A DNA stretch of 8,932 nt, from positions 1-8,932 of the forward strand of contig JAIEIQ010000117.1 of NCBI GenBank assembly GCA_029065305.1, in the 5' to 3' direction. The notes below the pieces were generated by a model. It made no database searches, was not told the origin of the DNA, and worked only from the letters and a program-made list of their open reading frames with translations. Shown here piece after piece: positions 5,796 to 8,932 of this stretch. The DNA is from Oscillospiraceae bacterium (GTDB lineage: Bacteria > Bacillota > Clostridia > Oscillospirales > Oscillospiraceae). The position numbers were made by a program, and so were the translations under genes. Position 1 is the stretch's first letter, and each line of letters opens with the position of its first letter.

Positions 5796-6205
5796 AGCGG
5801 GGCGGAACGATGACCGGGGCGGTGTCCCTGGTGATGATCTTCTGCGTGCTGTGTATGGCGGTGTTCGCGGTCCTGACGCTGTCCACCGCCGTGCGGGAGC
5901 AAAGTCTGGCGGAGCTGACAGCCCAGCGGGCGGCAGAATACTACGAGGCAGATCGCCAGGCCACCAGTATCGCGGCGGCTGTCATCGTCGGCGAACCCGT
6001 AGAAAACACAGAGGTGTCCTACAACTTCGTCCCAGAGGGCATAGAGGCCAGCTATACCGTCCCCGCCGGGGGCGATCTCCTGCTGGAGGTCCGGCTGCTG
6101 CTCACGGGCAGTACATATGAAATCCTCACCTGGCGCACCGTCTATGCCGGGGATTGGACCCCGGATACCAGTATGGAGCTCTTCGACGTAGACGTCTTTT
6201 TCTAA
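5792..6205 (+). CDS. Small single-pass membrane protein of the pilus operon
   Basis: The 137-residue protein has a membrane helix at about 9-31 (TGAVSLVMIFCVLCMAVFAV), then LTLSTAVREQSLAELTAQRA and a predicted helix rich in Ala/Glu (35-65). A beta-rich tail ends in MELFDVDVFF. This layout of N-terminal helix, amphipathic helix and small beta domain resembles PilX-like minor pilins, but there is no Gly/Glu+5 prepilin motif. GAGGTGAGG (5781-5789) precedes the ATG, which overlaps the preceding stop in an ATGA. I know of similar unnamed proteins in clostridial pilus loci, but cannot assign a function. Confidence 0.78.
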   Translation: MKRGGTMTGAVSLVMIFCVLCMAVFAVLTLSTAVREQSLAELTAQRAAEYYEADRQATSIAAAVIVGEPVENTEVSYNFVPEGIEASYTVPAGGDLLLEVRLLLTGSTYEILTWRTVYAGDWTPDTSMELFDVDVFF

Positions 6206-6210
6206 CCCGA

Positions 6211-6279
6211 GCAAAACGGAGTTTTGCGCAAAAAGTGTTTCTTTTTGATACTTTTTCTTTATCCATAAAGAAAAAGTAT
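6211..6279 (+). repeat. Two-hairpin AT-rich intergenic module before pilT
   Basis: The 98-bp gap between the membrane-protein gene and pilT holds two perfect inverted repeats. GCAAAAC/GTTTTGC has a GGA loop (6211-6227). A 14-bp stem (6248-6261 with 6266-6279) has the loop TCCA. Neither has a downstream U-tract, so this is not a standard terminator. Its AT content contrasts sharply with the ~60% GC neighbours. I have an impression of similar sequence recurring between genes in related clostridia, which would make it a dispersed palindromic element. It may also mark mRNA processing that uncouples pilT from the pilin genes. Confidence 0.65.
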
Positions 6280-6303
6280 GAACAACCAAGAGCGGAGGCA
6301 GCT

Positions 6304-7368
6304 ATGGAAAGCGTGCAGAGCATATTGAAGCAGGCGGTGGAGGAGCAGGCCTCGGACCTGTTTATCATCGCGGGCAAGGGGATCTCCATGAAAAAGGAGG
6401 GCGTCATCCTGCCGGTGCGGGACGACCGGCTGATGCCCGAGGACGCGGAGCAGCTGGTCCGGGAGCTCTACACCCTGGCCGGCCGCTCCATCGACCACTA
6501 TATCGAGAGCGGGGACGACGACTTCTCTGTCTCCGTGGTGGGAACCGCCCGGTTCCGGGTGAACACCTACCGCCAGCGGGGCTCCATGGCGGCGGTGATC
6601 CGGGTGGTCAGCTTCGGCATCCCGGACTGGAAAACCATGGACATCCCGACGGAGGTCATGAAGGTGGCCGAGCTGAGCCGGGGTCTGGTGCTTGTAACCG
6701 GCCCCGCCGGGGGCGGCAAGTCCACCACCCTGGCCTGCGTGGTGGACGCCATCAACCAGAGCCGGAACGCCCATATCATCACCATCGAGGACCCCATCGA
6801 ATACCTCCATCGAAACCAAAAAAGCATCATCAGCCAGCGGGAGCTGGCCATGGACACAGAGAGCTACGTCACCGCCCTGCGGGCCAGCCTGCGGCAGGCC
6901 CCGGACGTGATCCTCCTGGGGGAGATGCGGGACCTGGATACCATCCAGACCGCCATGACCGCCGCCGAAACCGGCCACCTGGTCATCTCCACCCTCCACA
7001 CCGTGGGCGCGGTGAACACCATCGACCGGATTATCGATGTCTTCCCCTCCGGCCAGCAGCAGCAGATCCGGGTCCAGCTGGCCCAGGTGCTCAAGACCGT
7101 GATCAGCCAGCAGCTGCTGCCCACCACCGACGGCGCGCTGGTGCCGGCCTTTGAAATCATGCACCTGAACAACGCCGTCCGCACGATGGTCCGCGACAGC
7201 CGGATCCACCAGATCGACGGCGTAATCCAGACCGCCTCCGCCGAGGGCATGGTGGGTATGGACGACTATATCCTGAGCCTGTGCAAAGCGGGCCGGGTGG
7301 CTCCGGAAACCGCCCTGCGCCACGCGATGGTCCCCGACCAGATGCGCAAAAAGCTGGGCATCCGCTGA
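6304..7368 (+). CDS. pilT: PilT-type pilus ATPase
   Basis: The 354-residue protein matches PilT in length and lacks the N-terminal domain and Cys tetrad of PilB/GspE. An N-terminal PAS-like part (VEEQASDLFIIAG, FRVNTYRQRG) precedes a RecA-like core. The core has Walker A GPAGGGKST (133-141, Lys139), the Asp box IEDPIEY (161-167), Walker B VILLGEMRD (202-210) and the His box GHLVISTLHT (224-233). The C-terminal AVRTMVRDSRIHQ (291-303) corresponds to PilT's AIRNLIRE motif. PilT hexamers power pilus retraction at the cytoplasmic face and dock on PilC. The start at 6304 is set by GGAGG (6294-6298); the frame is open further upstream, but that part lies in the hairpin module. In a pared-down system it might also drive extension. 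Confidence 0.93.
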   Translation: MESVQSILKQAVEEQASDLFIIAGKGISMKKEGVILPVRDDRLMPEDAEQLVRELYTLAGRSIDHYIESGDDDFSVSVVGTARFRVNTYRQRGSMAAVIRVVSFGIPDWKTMDIPTEVMKVAELSRGLVLVTGPAGGGKSTTLACVVDAINQSRNAHIITIEDPIEYLHRNQKSIISQRELAMDTESYVTALRASLRQAPDVILLGEMRDLDTIQTAMTAAETGHLVISTLHTVGAVNTIDRIIDVFPSGQQQQIRVQLAQVLKTVISQQLLPTTDGALVPAFEIMHLNNAVRTMVRDSRIHQIDGVIQTASAEGMVGMDDYILSLCKAGRVAPETALRHAMVPDQMRKKLGIR

Positions 7369-7369
7369 G

Positions 7370-7424
7370 CACCAGAAAGCCCCGTCCTTGCGGACGGGGC
7401 TTTCTGGTGTGTGTTGTGTGTTTT
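7370..7424 (+). terminator. Hairpin terminator after pilT (also the head of repeat copy 1)
   Basis: An 18-bp perfect stem (7370-7387 with 7392-7409) and a 4-nt loop start one base after the pilT stop and are followed by TGTGTTGTGTGTTTT. The U-tract is interrupted, but the stem is very stable, so it probably ends the operon transcript. Confidence 0.65.
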
Positions 7425-7522
7425 AGGAGGGAGAAATCGCATCGGGGTGTGACCCCTTTGCTGAAGTAATAGTACCGAAAGATTAAGAAGAAATCATGTC
7501 GCCCCTGTAAACAAATTATGAA
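7370..7522. repeat. Direct repeat element, copy 1 (~153 bp)
   Basis: This copy and the next start 183 bp apart. Its parts in order are a long hairpin (7370-7409), a TG-rich tract, TTTTAGGAGGGAGAAATCGC, a small GGGGT/ACCCC hairpin (7444-7456), then a stretch identical in both copies (AGTACCGAAAGATTAAGAAG onward, about 30 bases) and TGTAAACAA. Frames read through it are low-complexity and give no recognisable protein. Confidence 0.9.
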
Positions 7523-7552
7523 TTCGCGCTTACCGCCGGCCCTCTCCCCGGA

Positions 7553-7707
7553 CACCAAAGAGCCCCATCCTCTCGGACGGGGCTCTTTGGTGTGTGTTGT
7601 GTGTGTTTTAGGAGGGAGAAATCGCATTGGGGTGTGCCCCCTTTGCTGAATACATAGTACCGAAAGATTAAGAAGAAATCATGTCCATGCTGTAAACAAG
7701 CTGTGAA
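7553..7707. repeat. Direct repeat element, copy 2 (~155 bp)
   Basis: It aligns with copy 1 end to end, differing by a TG dinucleotide and scattered substitutions. Its hairpin (7553-7570 with 7575-7592) keeps pairing although the arms changed. Where copy 1 has GAAA/TTTC, copy 2 has AAGA/TCTT, giving two compensated pairs. One further change is an A-C mismatch on the plus strand but a G-U pair on the minus strand. The 30-bp spacer between the copies (7523-7552) is unrelated. The copy lies 14 bp past the end of rnhA, in the convergent pilT-rnhA gap. Confidence 0.9.
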
Positions 7708-7721
7708 CACTTTTGCGTCTG

Positions 7722-8159
7722 TCACTTCAGCTTCTGCCACTGGGCCACCGCCAGCTGGTCGCAGCGGTTGTTGTGGGGGTTGTCGGCGTGGCCCTTGACC
7801 CAGTGGGTGCGGACCTGATGAATCTCACACAGCGCCAGCAGCCGCTCCCACAGGTCGGGATTCAGAGCCGGCTTCTTGTCGCTCTTCACCCAGCCCCTGG
7901 CCCGCCAGCCCTTGGCCCAGCCCTTCTCCAGGGCGTCAATCACATACTTGCTGTCGGAGTACAGCTCCACCTGACAGGGCTCCTGGAGGGCCTCCAGCGC
8001 CCGGATAACCCCCGTGAGCTCCATGCGGTTGTTGGTGGTGTTCCTCTCCCCGCCGGAGAGCTCCTTGGTGTGCTCCCCGTACCGGAGGATGGCCCCCCAG
8101 CCGCCGGGCCCCGGGTTGCCGGAGCAGGCCCCGTCCGTGTAAATGGTGACGATCTTCAT
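7722..8159 (-). CDS. rnhA: Ribonuclease HI
   Basis: The 145-residue protein cuts the RNA strand of RNA-DNA hybrids in the cytoplasm, for example at R-loops and primers. The active-site set is complete: Asp9 in [15 protein letters not shown], Glu47 in NNRMELTGV, Asp69 in LYSDSKYV, His124 in WVKGHADNP and Asp134 in NNRCDQLA. The basic handle region ([18 protein letters not shown]) marks the E. coli-like class. AAGGAG (8169-8174) precedes ATG 8157-8159. A longer open frame continues upstream across the response-regulator gene, but the binding site, promoter and family length fix this start. Transcription is divergent from the response regulator and convergent with pilT. Confidence 0.97.
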   Translation of the reverse strand: MKIVTIYTDGACSGNPGPGGWGAILRYGEHTKELSGGERNTTNNRMELTGVIRALEALQEPCQVELYSDSKYVIDALEKGWAKGWRARGWVKSDKKPALNPDLWERLLALCEIHQVRTHWVKGHADNPHNNRCDQLAVAQWQKLK

Positions 8160-8197
8160 ATTGCGGCTCTCCTTTTCCGTCCCTCTGTCTCCCCCAC

Positions 8198-8226
8198 AGT
8201 ATACCGGAAACGGCGGGAAAACGCAA
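8198..8226 (-). promoter_or_regulatory. rnhA promoter
   Basis: On the minus strand, TTGCGT (8221-8226) and TATACT (8198-8203) are separated by 17 bp. The predicted leader is about 32 nt, ending in the AAGGAG site. Confidence 0.7.
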
Positions 8227-8259
8227 CGGGAGATTTGGCGGCCGCCCGCAAACTCCCTG

Positions 8260-8288
8260 TTGCATTTGTCCCCCGGATTTGTTATTCT
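8260..8288 (+). promoter_or_regulatory. Response-regulator promoter
   Basis: TTGCAT (8260-8265), a 17-bp spacer and TATTCT (8283-8288) with an extended TG at 8280-8281. The predicted leader of about 57 nt contains a 6-bp GC hairpin (8319-8324 with 8330-8335) just before the Shine-Dalgarno AAGGAG (8341-8346). Confidence 0.65.
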
Positions 8289-8351
8289 GATAGGCAGAGA
8301 AGTTCGCACACGATCTGCCCGCCCCAGACGGGCGGCAAAAAAGGAGACATA

Positions 8352-8932
8352 ATGATTCGAATTCTGGTTGTGGAGGACGAGAAGCCCATCTCGGACCTCC
8401 TGGATATGAGCCTGACCTCCGCCGGGTACACCTGTGACTGCGTGTTCACCGGCATCGAGGCCGCGGACGCCGTCAACAGCCGGCGCTATGACCTGATTCT
8501 CCTGGACGTGATGCTCCCGGGCATCGACGGGTTTGAGCTCATGGAGTACCTGGCCCCCATGGAGATCCCCGTCATCTTCATCACCGCCCGCAGCGCCGTC
8601 AAGGACCGGATCAAGGGCCTGAAGCTGGGGGCCGACGACTACATCACCAAGCCCTTTGAGATCGCCGAGCTCCTGGCCCGGGTGGAGACGGTCCTGCGCC
8701 GCTACCACAAGACTGAGAGCCGCGTCACTGTGGGGGACGTGGTGGTGGATACCCAGTCCCGGGTGGTCACCAGGGGCGGCGAGCCGGTCCAGCTCACCGC
8801 CAAGGAGTACAACCTCCTCATCCTCTTTTTGCAGAATAAAAACATCGCCCTCTTCCGGGAGACCATCTACGAGCGGGTCTGGGAGAACGACTACATGGGC
8901 GACAGCCGCACCGTGGACCTCCACGTCCAGCG
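8352..8932 (+). CDS. OmpR/PhoB-family response regulator, truncated at right edge
   Basis: 193 residues are visible of an expected ~225. The receiver domain (1-~112) has the acidic pair Glu8-Asp9 (ILVVEDE), phospho-acceptor Asp52 (LLDVMLPG), Thr78 (FITAR) and Lys100 (DDYITKPF). The winged-helix effector domain begins near 125 ([30 protein letters not shown]) and runs to the cut at RTVDLHVQ. Phosphorylation by a partner histidine kinase would promote DNA binding as a dimer; the kinase gene is probably just downstream. The start is ATG 8352, with AAGGAG five bases upstream. Target genes cannot be told from the window. Confidence 0.95.
   Translation, partial: MIRILVVEDEKPISDLLDMSLTSAGYTCDCVFTGIEAADAVNSRRYDLILLDVMLPGIDGFELMEYLAPMEIPVIFITARSAVKDRIKGLKLGADDYITKPFEIAELLARVETVLRRYHKTESRVTVGDVVVDTQSRVVTRGGEPVQLTAKEYNLLILFLQNKNIALFRETIYERVWENDYMGDSRTVDLHVQ

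Noticed and set aside
7370..7707. A CRISPR array
   Set aside because: There are only two units, each over 150 bp, starting with a long hairpin, with a single 30-bp spacer and no cas genes.
7157..7740. Minus-strand frames of 156 and 74 codons across the direct repeats
   Set aside because: They are translations of the repeated element and overlap pilT or hairpins. They are low-complexity (Thr-His, Lys-Pro-Arg runs) and lack start signals; the two copies do not keep one frame.
8160..8924. A 400-codon minus-strand frame extending RNase HI upstream
   Set aside because: The extra N-terminal part is antisense to a clear response regulator and includes both promoters; RNase HI is complete from 8159.

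Overview
The window reads as chromosomal DNA from a high-GC Firmicute, most likely a gut clostridium of the Oscillospiraceae type. The reasons are Firmicute-style Shine-Dalgarno sites, vegetative sigma-A-like promoters that are often TG-extended, the LepA, RNase HI and OmpR-family sequences, and a pilus operon containing a DUF4860-like gene. This placement is inferred from style, not from a search.

Layout. Positions 1-552 hold the 3' end of lepA (+). Positions 584-881 hold a compact cassette that looks like a type I toxin-antitoxin locus of the Fst/par kind. It has a 32-residue membrane peptide on the minus strand (705-803) with its own promoter and terminator. A strong opposing promoter (584-613) would drive a short RNA toward it, and two short direct repeats let that RNA pair with the peptide's translation start. 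Positions 901-2175 hold a minus-strand BTAD/SARP-like transcriptional regulator with a decayed GGDEF-like tail and a perfect 19-bp terminator hairpin.

Across a 309-bp divergent intergenic region lies a seven-gene plus-strand operon (2485-7368). In order it encodes a transglutaminase-like lipoprotein, a PilC/GspF platform protein, a pilin-like single-pass protein without a prepilin cleavage site, a DUF4860-like protein, a prepilin with a recognisable G|LFMTE site, another single-pass protein, and a PilT-type ATPase. Several junctions are ATGA overlaps. Together these would form a small type IV pilus or pseudopilus machine. The extension ATPase, prepilin peptidase and PilMNO are not in this window. 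A two-hairpin AT-rich module sits just before pilT.

Positions 7370-7707 contain two direct copies of a ~155-bp element, 183 bp apart. Each opens with a long hairpin whose arms changed in a compensatory way between copies. Beyond them are rnhA (minus, complete) and, divergently, an OmpR-family response regulator cut by the right edge.

The most interesting item is the apparent chromosomal par/Fst-like cassette between lepA and the regulator; its peptide is too short for routine gene calling.
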